The notes beneath the pieces were generated by a model. It worked only from the letters and a program-made list of their open reading frames with translations. It made no database searches and was not told the origin of the DNA. DNA of 64,000 nucleotides from positions 18,588,851-18,652,850 of the forward strand of contig NC_079877.1 of the NCBI RefSeq assembly GCF_029227915.1. The letters are read 5' to 3'. Each line of letters starts with the position of its first letter. Positions within the stretch are counted from its first letter, which is position 1. Below are positions 20,903-28,638 of this stretch, piece after piece. Source of the DNA: Hydractinia symbiolongicarpus. Its lineage: Eukaryota; Cnidaria; Hydrozoa; Anthoathecata; Hydractiniidae. The position numbers and the translations under genes were made by a program.

Positions 20903-21903
20903 ATGTCGAAAATAAAACATATCGTTACTCCTGAAGAGGCGGAAAAACTAAGCAAAATCTACTACCAGCCAGAACATCTCTGGCCTGGTCGAAAAGCTAT
21001 CAAGCTACTCGCTGAACACTCTGGTCTCTCCAAAAAGAGAGTTATACACTGGCTGACTCGACAGTTGCTCTGGCTTCGTTATATGCGAGGGCCCAAACGC
21101 ATCAATTACCCTCATTTCACAATTACAAAACCGAATGAAATGCACCAATTTGATTTGCTCTATATGCCACATGATAAAGTGTATGGAAACATCTATAAAT
21201 ATATTCTCACGGTTATCGATGTAGCTTAGCGGTACAAAGTGGCGAGGCCATTGAGAACCAAGAAAGCCAGCAAAGTCGCTGATATGATCCAGGACATTTA
21301 CAAAGCGGGACCTCTCCGCTAACCGAAGACCTTCCAATGCGATAACGGTAGTGAGTTCAAATCAGACGTGAGCAAGCTGCTGGAAGGTAAGGGTGTCGAG
21401 ATCAAGCGAGCGACTACGAAGTACCACCACACTTTCACGGCGTTCGTGGAGTCCTATAACAAGGTTCTTGCGGAAAGACTCTTCAAACCTCAAGATGTGC
21501 AAGAGATTGGCTCGGACGAAACTAGTACCACATGGGTCAAACACTTGCACGCTATCGTGAAAAGCATGAACAACACCAAGACTGCTATGATCGACATGAA
21601 ACCCAGCAAGGCCATCAAACTCGACGTTATCCACTCGCGAAAAGCCAGGAAAATCCTGAAGACAAGCCTCTGCCTGAGGATAGTCTTTACTTGTATCTCC
21701 TGCGGCCTGGAGAAGAGCATGGTAATCAAAAAAGACGTGCAACGGATGCTTGGTGGAGCAAATAGACGTATAGACTGGACCGTATCGTGACAGGTACCCG
21801 TCTCCTCTACTATTTGGCAGATGGGCCTGATCAAAGCTTCGTGGCTGAGGAGCTCATGCTAGTACCCGAGGATGTTGAAGTACCTCCGGAGCATGTAAAA
21901 TAA
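20903..21903 (+). pseudogene. Retroviral-type integrase (nested Polinton)
   Basis: It starts MSKIKHIVTPEEAEKLSKIY after AATAAAT. An N-terminal helical region (AEHSGLSKKRVIHWLTRQL) precedes the DDE core: MHQFDLLYMPHDKVYGNIYK (first Asp), CDNGSEFKSD (second Asp), FVESYNKVLAERLF (Glu). The C-terminal part contains ATDAWW-like and ELMLVPEDVEVP text in other frames. Lesions are TAG near 21,226, TAA near 21,320 and a frameshift near 21,640. This enzyme inserts the linear element DNA and makes the short target duplication. Transcribed toward the ATPase; a GC hairpin separates the two ends. Confidence 0.85.
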
Positions 21904-21937
21904 AGGTAAATTTCTCGAGTCCGAGGACCATTTCATC

Positions 21938-21960
21938 AAGTCCCCCGTAGCGGGGGACTT
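21938..21960. terminator. Perfect GC hairpin between convergent integrase and ATPase genes
   Basis: AAGTCCCCCG-TAG-CGGGGGACTT has perfect 10-base arms and a 3-base loop, placed just after the integrase stop. A second hairpin, TTAATGTGA...TCACATTAA, follows near 21,988-22,013. The right element has a different hairpin (TTGTAGCTC...GAGCCACAA, about 39,938-39,961) at the same gene boundary. Position, not sequence, is conserved, suggesting a transcription-ending or insulating role; this is inference. Confidence 0.45.
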
Positions 21961-22097
21961 GCTCAGTTGATACTTATAAGCGTAGTTAATGTGAGCCACA
22001 GATTCACATTAATACTTACCATGCAAAAATGTTCGGTATCCCTGAAGGCGGTTAAGGCTTAGTAAGGAGTATTTTCAAGAGTACCTCTAAAGTTTCA

Positions 22098-22630
22098 TCA
22101 ATTTAAAATTATCCAATTTCTGGAATGTTTTAGTCTGACGTACAAACAAGTATGCCTGGATTTGCTCAATTGTATCTTGATAATCTCCCAATCATTGATC
22201 ATATTAGTCTCCTCGTCTATCATCTTCCAATCACTGCGTTCGTGCGGGTACCATATGAACAACTGCTTTTTGTGCCGGCGAAGGTTCTTGGGCAGGGCCG
22301 TGTAACTTTGAGTGAGGAGCCAGAGACTATGCTTTCTATGTTTCTCGCTGATAGCTAACTCGAGCAGGGGTTGCCGCTTTTTATCGAGACTCTCATCGCG
22401 TATCAAGTTATCGATAATAAACAGCGTTTCTTCGCCCCGCCAGCAGCGACGACAGTTTTTCAATCCAATCAAACAGTCGGTCCTTGGGTTCTATCAAAAA
22501 GACATAGTCATCTTTCCAGAGGCAGGTCCTCTCCAAGTAATTAGTGTTCCAGCGAATCGTGGGGCAGAGTATCACTATATTGTGAAAATGACCCTTGTAC
22601 TCCTCGGGGTATACATGAAACTTGTGGGGT
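22098..22630 (-). pseudogene. A32/FtsK-like packaging ATPase, truncated
   Basis: The readable minus-strand frames give PEEYKGHFHNIVILCPTIRW, then ETLFIIDNLIRDESL (Walker B-like hydrophobic strand plus Asp), KHRKHSLWLLTQSYTALPKN and HTCLYVRLKHSRNW. This is the second half of the HerA/FtsK-type ATPase that pumps DNA into Polinton and giant-virus capsids. The N-terminal Walker A segment is absent: the region where it should lie is occupied by the end of the 22,633-22,875 gene. A frame break near 22,470 adds to the damage. No ATPase is visible in the right element. Confidence 0.65.
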
Positions 22631-22632
22631 GC

Positions 22633-22875
22633 TTACTTAGGTGGCATCATTGAACGTTTGTACCAACCCTGTTTTATCGCGTAATCATCGAATAATATCG
22701 CTCCTGTCATATATCCACCGAGCTTTAAACCATCCTCCAGGTCCATCCTGGTCCCTGGTCTTGAAACGTCTAGCGCCTTTTTTGCTCCCACTGCCAAGAC
22801 AATAGTATAGGATATCAATCTGACAGATTCCCACAAGCTATCGACAACTTCTTTTTGATACTCTTTGCTGCTCAT
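22633..22875 (-). CDS. Small hydrophobic Polinton protein (nested copy)
   Basis: An intact 80-codon frame begins MSSKEYQKEVVDSLWESVRL after GATAA and ends KQGWYKRSMMPPK. A hydrophobic segment (LISYTIVLAVGAKKAL) and LKLGGYMTGAILFDDYAIKQ suggest membrane association. It is homologous to 32,757-33,011 of the left element, which shares TRPS/SRPG, a hydrophobic GG/AAG stretch and (V/I)KKGW/KQGW near the end. Function unknown. Confidence 0.55.
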   Translation of the reverse strand: MSSKEYQKEVVDSLWESVRLISYTIVLAVGAKKALDVSRPGTRMDLEDGLKLGGYMTGAILFDDYAIKQGWYKRSMMPPK

Positions 22876-22886
22876 TTATCATAGGC

Positions 22887-23239
22887 CTATCGCATCTTAA
22901 AAATGTCAATATCTGGCTTGGCTTGAGGCTTTAAAGGTGGACGCTGCTCTGGTGCACGTGTTTTGGCAGGCTGGTCAAACGCCACGGTTTTTTTACGGAA
23001 AAAACAGAAACCAACTACTAAGCACGCGACTATGACAACGAGGCTTCCAGCGCCGTAGATATATCCACTGCCCATGGACTTGGAGGGACCTGCGGCAAGT
23101 TCATGACCCTCTTGCGAAGTACTTTTGCCCACGTTCTTCTACAGGTTGGTCTTGTTATTGCGGTTCCATACCGCCAATTTCTTGCCAGCAGCAACACGAC
23201 CCTCGTAATTACTTGGTTAGTCGACTCGGTCATTTCTTA
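22887..23239 (-). pseudogene. Small membrane protein with RVAAGKKLA motif (nested copy)
   Basis: It reads GRVAAGKKLAVWNRNNKTN, a stop near 23,140, then GKSTSQEGHELAAGPSKSMG, one transmembrane span (YIYGAGSLVVIVACLVVGFC) and a basic proline-rich tail ending IDIFKMR. The left element's protein at 32,404-32,749 has the same layout and ends INFFKMH. The N-terminal RV..GKKLA motif is shared with the neighbouring 23,261-23,566 protein, suggesting an old duplication. The start codon is uncertain because the frame enters from a region without ATG. Confidence 0.5.
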
Positions 23240-23260
23240 TAAGTCATGAGACTTCCAAAA

Positions 23261-23566
23261 TCATTTCTTTTTTAAATTAAGAACGAGGGATAGACCCTGA
23301 TCCTCTATGATCTCCATAGTTTCTTTTATTTCCGTGAGTATGGCTTCAGGATTGTTTAAATCTCTCTCAAAGTATCGCAGGAACTCTCTAAACGTCATGG
23401 GTTCTTTCTTGGGCGGCGCTCTTCCAAGCTTTCTCTCCCTCATCAGTGCCGCTAGTCTGTGCCCCTGGACAACCCTTCCCGGGTGCTTTTTGTGTACTTC
23501 AATTTTTTCGACGGTCTCGGTTTGTTGTTTTTGTTGGTTGGTAATAACACTACACGTGCTACTCAT
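23261..23566 (-). CDS. Small basic Polinton protein with HPGRVVQGHRLA motif
   Basis: An intact 101-codon frame contains KKHPGRVVQGHRLAALMRER, then FREFLRYFERDLNNPEAIL and a lysine-rich end. The motif RV.(Q/A)G..LA recurs in the adjacent gene and in the left element (32,404-32,749), where it is joined to a membrane span. Here no membrane span follows, so this is a soluble paralogue. Function unknown. Confidence 0.5.
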   Translation of the reverse strand: MSSTCSVITNQQKQQTETVEKIEVHKKHPGRVVQGHRLAALMRERKLGRAPPKKEPMTFREFLRYFERDLNNPEAILTEIKETMEIIEDQGLSLVLNLKKK

Positions 23567-23648
23567 ATTTTTTTGTTGCTCTTCATCAACCTTCTCTTCA
23601 ACTACCTTGAACGTTAAAAGCTGGGTGTGATTAATGGTATGCGCAGCA

Positions 23649-24103
23649 TTAAGGAGGGGTGTAGTATCCCCAAGTCAGCCATACTATTTTGATGATGGGG
23701 TCCTCCTCGATATCTTGCCCCATGCCTTCGGAACTATCGATAGACACCATGTTGCTGACAGCTTTGGTGTACATGCTTATGGCATTAGTTGACAGTGCCT
23801 TGGCAGTCTTTGTACCCTTTTCCTGGATTTCGCGCTGAATGAACCCAGAGTACACCTTGTCGATAACTTCATCTGATGTTTTATCAATATAAGCCTCCGT
23901 GCACCTCTTTGGCAGAAGGTGTACATTACCTTTACGTGCATCTTTCAAAGCCTGGCGCTTATTTTCATGTTGCTCAAGCGCTTCTGCTGGGGTATCTACA
24001 ACATCGAAAATTTCAGCTAATTTGGACATACTTGCTATTAGTCGTTTATATCTGAAATAACCGAAGATGATCAAGACGTACAGCATGAGCACAGCGAGAC
24101 CAT
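23649..24103 (-). pseudogene. Polinton membrane protein PW (nested copy)
   Basis: The original ATG (24,103) follows AATAAAC; the open frame starts MLMLYVLIIFGYFRYKRLIA, shifted relative to it, so the N-terminus is damaged. It has one hydrophobic span, then SKLAEIFDVVDTPAEALEQH, HLLPKRCTEAYIDKTSDEVI, IQREIQEKGTKTAKALSTN and DIEEDPIIK. The usual C-terminal hydrophobic end is replaced by WLTWGYYTPP. Two more copies lie at 31,820 and 38,862. It is preceded by the structured leader (24,121-24,735). Function unknown; a virion or membrane role is inferred. Confidence 0.55.
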
Positions 24104-24120
24104 GTTTATTTTTTCAAAAC

Positions 24121-24735
24121 AAAACCCTCGCAAGGGAACCCTCTCGGTGTTTTGATGTTGTTGCTGTTTGAACGCAGAGGGTTTTTGATTCCATGAGTAT
24201 ACCACTTTGGTTTTCCATATCCGAGGTGTTTTTTCAGTGCTGTCCTGCTTTGCAGGCTTAGCGTGCTTGCTCTTTATACTCTATACAGAATGTCGTGCTT
24301 GTACTACGCATTAACGAAACCCACCTTTTTAAGTGAGCACTTTCAGAGGCCGTTGCTAGCACTGACATTTAACCGGCATTTTGGCACAATTTATTTCCAA
24401 CTGGCACAGTGTGTGGTAGAAACCGGGGCGAGACGGCCGCCTCCAGGTAGGGCATGGTCTCGCCGCACATCCCTATCCTTCAGCCAGGTCTAAGCCTGCT
24501 ACCACAATTTTACTATATATCGAGCTTCGTATATATCTATTCAGTATCACCTTGAGTATTACCTGTGTGGAGATTGACGCATCACCGGTTAGGTCGTTTA
24601 CGCATCATGTAGAAAACCTCTTGATTTTTCAGAAAGTGTTTATCATTTTTGAATAGATGAGGCAAATGAGTTTGTTCTTGTTTTTACCGATTTATACTGA
24701 AGAGGAGTGACTCAAAGTTGTGAGAGAAAAAAAAT
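24121..24735 (-). promoter_or_regulatory. Conserved non-coding leader upstream of PW (nested Polinton)
   Basis: This stretch has no open frame, yet it matches 37,479-38,055 plus 38,840-38,861 in inverted orientation at high identity by eye. The copies share the pseudoknot region, a CCTGC-AAA-GCAGG hairpin, and a AAACCCTC...GAGGGTT hairpin with a CAA-rich loop just before the PW start codon. A 45-base segment near 24,560-24,605 is present only here. Placement immediately 5' of PW in both elements points to a promoter or 5' UTR. Confidence 0.6.
24413..24505 (-). ncRNA. Candidate structured RNA with covarying stem and pseudoknot (nested copy)
   Basis: Read on the minus strand, the outer stem is GTGGTAG/CTACCAC. 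A small hairpin GCAGG...CCTGG comes next. A central stem TAGGGATG/CATGCCCTA (one bulge) then carries a loop GGCGAGAC, which pairs perfectly with the downstream GTCTCGCC. The other copy (37,655-37,750) keeps every helix with changed bases. Class unknown; I see no hammerhead or tRNA core. Confidence 0.5.
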
Positions 24736-24738
24736 CTA

Positions 24739-25089
24739 TTCAACGCGACCTACTTTACTCGGATATATATCGATGGCCCTTGCTTTGATTATCCACGGTT
24801 CACATGGGTTACATGTTTGTGTAATGGAGCCTCGCAAGCTGCACTTCTTCGCTTGGATATAACCCATTCTCTTTATATTAATTGGGGATTTTATGATCCA
24901 TCTGCCACTGCCCCCGGTTGCTCCAGTTCATCCTGTCTTTGAATTGAGCTTGGATATGACCTCCCGTGACGCCTTATGCACATCTAGGCATTTTATACAT
25001 TTTTTATTTCGTTGCCCTTTTTTGTTGATCCTAAAATTATTCAAAGATAAAGGTTTTTTACAGTTTGAACAGCTCTTGGTCTCATCCAT
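24739..25089 (-). pseudogene. Zinc-ribbon/HNH gene, internally deleted (nested Polinton, second copy)
   Basis: It starts MDETKSCSNCKKPLSLNNFR at 25,089 after AATAAAT, with CIKC completing the zinc ribbon. After HKASREVISKLNSKTG the frame stops. The HNH half is readable in another frame: FKDRMNWSNRGQWQMDHKIP, then NQSKGHRY-like text. This keeps the QMDH His that is lost in the 14,355 copy. The segment between ribbon and nuclease that is present in the other copies is missing, so a deletion joined the two parts. It sits between polymerase and the PW leader, as does the 36,898 copy. Confidence 0.55.
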
Positions 25090-25154
25090 ATTTATTTTTT
25101 ATTGCTTTCGTGAAGTAGTGCTTCATAAACCTTTGGACATGGAAACCTCAGTCA

Positions 25155-26345
25155 TTATGTCTCCTTGACTGCTAAACGATAATGACCCCTGGCGAGCGTT
25201 GTGATCTGTTCCGCTTGTACGATCCGTTTGTCATCTGATCGATTTAATGCCAATTTGTTTACTTCTTGTGTATATATTTGATGTCCCTTGTTTTGAATAC
25301 AGACCCAGGTTTTGTATATATCAACACCATCCTCCAGACAGCGCTGATAATCCTCGAAGGTGATGGATTTCTTTGTGACACACTTTTTTACACCTTTCGC
25401 TTTGCGATCACCACCCTCTTTAGTTAAGGCTTTGTATGCATAGGCCTTCGCTCTTAAGGTGATGAATTCTGTCATAAACTTACCGCTCAGCTCATCCTTC
25501 ATCAAGCCCACTACTTTCTTGTTTTTCCCGATGGGGAGAGGTCTGTTGTCATCTTGCTATAGGCACTTGTATCGCAACGTGTCTCTACATCATCGGCAAT
25601 ATCGCGATAAAAATCCTCCGTTCTGATGTGATAGACAAACGAGTCTGTGTCCATATAGCAAATTTGTAGCTTACTACCGTACTTCGGCTGCATATAGTCG
25701 TAGTGAAACTCGTACATGACGGTTTTTGACTGAACTAAAATAGCTTGACCAATATACACGGGTTTATTCATTTTGATTCCCGTTCTACCCATTTCAATAC
25801 CCATGAGGTTCTCGCTGAAGTAGTTCCCACCCTTGAAGTTTGGTTGCATAACATGTTTGGTATAGGCAGCTTCATTCGTGACTAGCTTGATGTTCCGATG
25901 ATTACGAATATTCTCCATGGTTTTGCCAAACACCGAGAGATTCATCAGCTTGTAAAAGTCCTTCTCAAAGTCGTTCTTGGCGGCAGTTCTCAGCCTCGTG
26001 TTGTGATCGATATAACCCCGCAGCCAGGGCTTTTGATTAAGCTTAATAACCATGTGCACTTTTTTGAACCCGAGCCCGTGTGTCAAGCTTGATGAAGAGC
26101 ACCAATGTGTACCACGTACTTCCGCTTATGTTCGAGATTTGGTATCAGTTTCTCGACCCTGTCAACCACCTTACGCCCCGGAAGGAAAGGCAGCTCATTG
26201 TGCTTGTCATGTAGGCTCTTTGGGTAATCGATGTCAACCTCCAACAAATATCCATGCTTGTTGTCAGCGATCAATTTCTCAATCCTCTTCTCTATAAAGG
26301 TTTCAACGTTCGACAGCAATTTGAAACCATGCGTTGGCAGGTCTT
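25155..26345 (-). pseudogene. DNA polymerase B C-terminal half, second lineage (nested Polinton)
   Basis: The minus-strand frames show ELPFLPGRKVV preceded by GYLLEVDIDYPKSLHDKHNE (motif A region), DFEKDFYKLMNLSVFGKTME (motif B), LQICYMDTDSFVYHI (motif C, catalytic DTD) and MKDELSGKFMTEFI, ending LARGHYRLAVKET. This is the common Polinton protein-primed polymerase type, clearly different in sequence from the polymerases at 28.6-31.8 and 33.4-36.8 kb. Frameshifts lie near 26,085 and 25,510. The exonuclease domain is missing: a LINE fragment begins at about 26,345 and the polymerase N-terminus reappears only at 28,385. Confidence 0.8.
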
Positions 26346-26348
26346 GAA

Positions 26349-27032
26349 TTAATAACACCAACAAAAATGAATTTTAAAACAAAAATAGTCGACGTCCGAA
26401 TCCTGTCATCAATCCTTACCCGGAGCGAGAAGATTTCTTTGGTAACCAAAATCGGAACGATAATCAGAAAAAATTTAAAGATAAAAGATAAAGTCGTCAG
26501 AATAATATCCGATAGTACTCCAAAGGGGATAAGATTGAAAGAATTCAACCGTGTACTCAATAATGGCTATACGCTAATGAAATGTTTTCCGGGTGCCAGC
26601 ATACAACATTTAAACTATTATTCAACCCCAACACTAGAAGAGGAACAACCAGACATTGTTATCATTCATGGCAGTATCAATAATTTGCTGTCGAAAAATC
26701 TAAATGCAGCATCTAATGTCGAAATAGTGAACGGATTAATTAAAATTGCAGAAAAATGTACAAACCCTGGTGTGGAAAAGGTTTTTATATCCAGCTTGAT
26801 AACGTGTTCACGAGTTGACGAAAGTCGAATCGATGACATTAACCGATTGTTAGAGGAAAGATGCGAGGCTTTAGATGTTACTTTTATTGATAATGACAAC
26901 ATAAAAAGCTCTTCTTTATGGAAAGATGGAATCCACCTTACAGACGATGGTAAGACTATGTTAGCGAAAAATTATTTTTATTATCTTAATCATTTTTTAT
27001 ACCACAACATGTACTTCCAGTCTTGGGTATAG
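26349..27032 (+). pseudogene. LINE ORF1 with SGNH/GDSL esterase-like domain
   Basis: An open frame of about 230 codons contains VRIISDSTPKGIRLKEFN (Ser block; Gly-Asp-Ser reads Ile-Ser-Asp-Ser), DIVIIHGSINNLLSK (the normally GxND block), FISSLITCSR and SSLWKDGIHLTDDGKTMLA (the final Asp and His block). These are the blocks of SGNH hydrolases, which occur as the esterase domain of ORF1 in CR1/L2-type LINEs. The upstream coiled coil or PHD part of ORF1 is absent. Catalytic residues Ser, Asp and His remain. Confidence 0.65.
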
Positions 27033-27101
27033 GTCCTTGCACTTAGACACCACAAGAGGCACAAGTTTTTTTCAGATTCAAGTGAAACACAAAATAGCCC
27101 T

Positions 27102-28160
27102 TTGTTATTACAAAAAGAAATTGATGATTTTAACCAAACACATAATTCAAATTCCGAACCTGATAGCCCGCTCGATAGTATCTGTAAACTTAGAGTTGCT
27201 AATCCCGATAATCCTCTTTTAGGTTACTTAAATATAAACAGTCTGAGAAATAAAATTGTCGACGTCAGAGAGATCATGTCTAAATTTTCTCCTGACTATT
27301 TCGTACTTGCAGAAACTAAACTGGATGAATCTTTTCCAACTGCTCAATTTAATATTGACGGATATGAAATTAGAACCCGAAAGGACAGAAACATACATGG
27401 AGGAGGTTTAATTGAGTATGTTGGGAAAGGGGTCATTTGTAAACAGTTACACAATATTGGAATTGTAGAGAATGAAATTATCTGTTCTGAAATTACTATT
27501 AGAAATAAAAAATGGATTATAATTAGTATTTATCGTCCACCTTCATATTTGAACTTAACACAATTTTTCTATGAATTGGAAAAAATTCTAAACAATGCTC
27601 TTTCTAAATGTGACAATATTATTGTTCTGGGTGATGTTAATATAGATTTTTATAATCCAAGTGATAGTGGCTATGGGCAGATGCAGTCACTTTGTGAAAT
27701 TTTCAATCTCAAAAACCTCATTAAAGATAAAACATGCTTTGCAGGAACAGAAGGCTCTTCAATTGATGTCTTATTGACAAACAGATATAGGTCTTTTCAA
27801 AATAGCTCAGCGTTTGAAACAGGGTTAAGTGACCATCATCTAATGATAACTACATTTTTAAAAATGCATCTAGCCCATTTACAGCCAAAGAAAATATTCT
27901 ATAGAAACTATAAAAATTTCGATGAAAAGACTTTTTTGGCTGATGTAAAAGCTGCTGACTTTTGTTGTGACACTGCCGATCCTGCTTTGAACTATGAAAA
28001 TCTTCAAGTAATTTTTAGAGATATAGTAGATAAACATGCTCCTTTGAAACAGAAAACATTGCGTGGAAACGATGCTCCCTTCATAAATAAAGAATTAAGA
28101 AAGGCTATATACTCTAGGTCAAGGTTTAAAAATAAATATAACAATGATAAAACTGAGGAA
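27102..28160 (+). pseudogene. LINE ORF2 apurinic endonuclease domain
   Basis: The frame contains LLGYLNINSLRNKIVDVREI (metal-binding N of APE nucleases), YFVLAETKLDESFPTAQF (catalytic Glu), IIISIYRPPS, IIVLGDVNIDFYNPSDSG (Asp/Asn pair), SSIDVLLTN and TGLSDHHLM (SDHH catalytic His). It then runs into VDKHAPLKQKTLRGNDAPF, the linker before RT. The RT domain is missing; the last codons after 28,165 are antisense polymerase sequence. The endonuclease itself looks intact. Confidence 0.85.
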
Positions 28161-28189
28161 AACAATGCTTCGGGTGTGGGGAGTCGAGG

Positions 28190-28385
28190 TTCAATCTTGT
28201 TCTTAATTGGACGGTTTTTTGCCATCTCCTGACGCTCGAATATATCCAAGGCAGCTGGTGAAAATGCTCCTGGGGCAGGAACAGGTCTTGGGGATGCCAA
28301 GGTCAAATTTGCGTAACTTTGAATAGCCCGTAAGTCCACGGGTTATTGCAATATCATATAACTGTTTAACAGTATGTGTATTCAT
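28190..28385 (-). pseudogene. DNA polymerase B N-terminus, SAP-like (nested Polinton)
   Basis: It starts MNTHTVKQLYDIAITRGLTG at 28,385, overlapping AATAAATG. The segment LYDIAITRGLTGYSKLRK fits a SAP/Rho-N-like motif that precedes Polinton polymerases. After a frameshift it continues with a proline-rich stretch (RPVPAPGAFSPAALDIFERQ) and RLPTPE before meeting the LINE fragment near 28,165. It is the front end of the gene whose C-terminus lies at 25,155-26,345. Confidence 0.55.
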
Positions 28386-28456
28386 TTATTATATAGATTT
28401 TTGATTTCAATCAACAAAATTTCTAGCGCGGTCGTACTTTGAGTATGGGAATTCCC

Positions 28457-28638
28457 CTACTCAATTCTATTTTTTTGTTGATGACAGCATTTATTCCTAT
28501 TGATGCTACTGCGCGTGCGTATCGGTATTTCCCGGATTTATGGAATTCGGAGTGATTTCGGATTTCGGGAATTTAGGGAATTTCCCTTGTCGTCTTCGTC
28601 GACGACGACTGCGCTAGAACGAAAATTTTATTATCTCT
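28457..28638 (-). repeat. Right terminal inverted repeat of the nested Polinton
   Basis: Reverse complement of 13,422-13,608 with scattered substitutions. It ends TTATTATCTCT at 28,638, and the next five bases, TCTTT, repeat those before the left end. Confidence 0.9.

Larger units (their letters stand above)
26345..28165 (+). mobile_element. LINE fragment (L2/CR1-like) inserted in the nested polymerase
   Basis: The fragment carries the end of one ORF (SGNH esterase-like, to 27,032) and the endonuclease region of a second (27,102-about 28,160). It breaks off before the RT domain and without a 3' tail, so its 3' end was lost by deletion. The flanks are the polymerase C-terminal and N-terminal parts; about the middle third of that polymerase is gone, so insertion and deletion were combined events. 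Confidence 0.75.
13422..28638 (-). mobile_element. Complete-length nested Polinton inserted in the outer polymerase gene
   Basis: Inverted repeats of about 185 bases begin AGAGATAATAAAA at 13,422 and end TTTTATTATCTCT at 28,638. TCTTT lies immediately outside both ends (13,417-13,421 and 28,639-28,643) as a 5-base target duplication. The flanking sequence on the two sides belongs to one polymerase gene. Length is 15.2 kb, normal for Polintons. Gene order from the right end (leftward): polymerase, HNH, leader, PW, small proteins, ATPase, then integrase, small membrane protein, capsid, coiled-coil, PY, penton, membrane protein, P, second HNH, repeat protein. A LINE fragment is inserted in its polymerase. 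Confidence 0.88.

Noticed and set aside
24413-24505. Hammerhead, twister or HDV-like ribozyme in the PW leader
   Set aside because: I could not find the CUGANGA/GAAA hammerhead core or the strand order of HDV-like ribozymes; kept as an unclassified structure.
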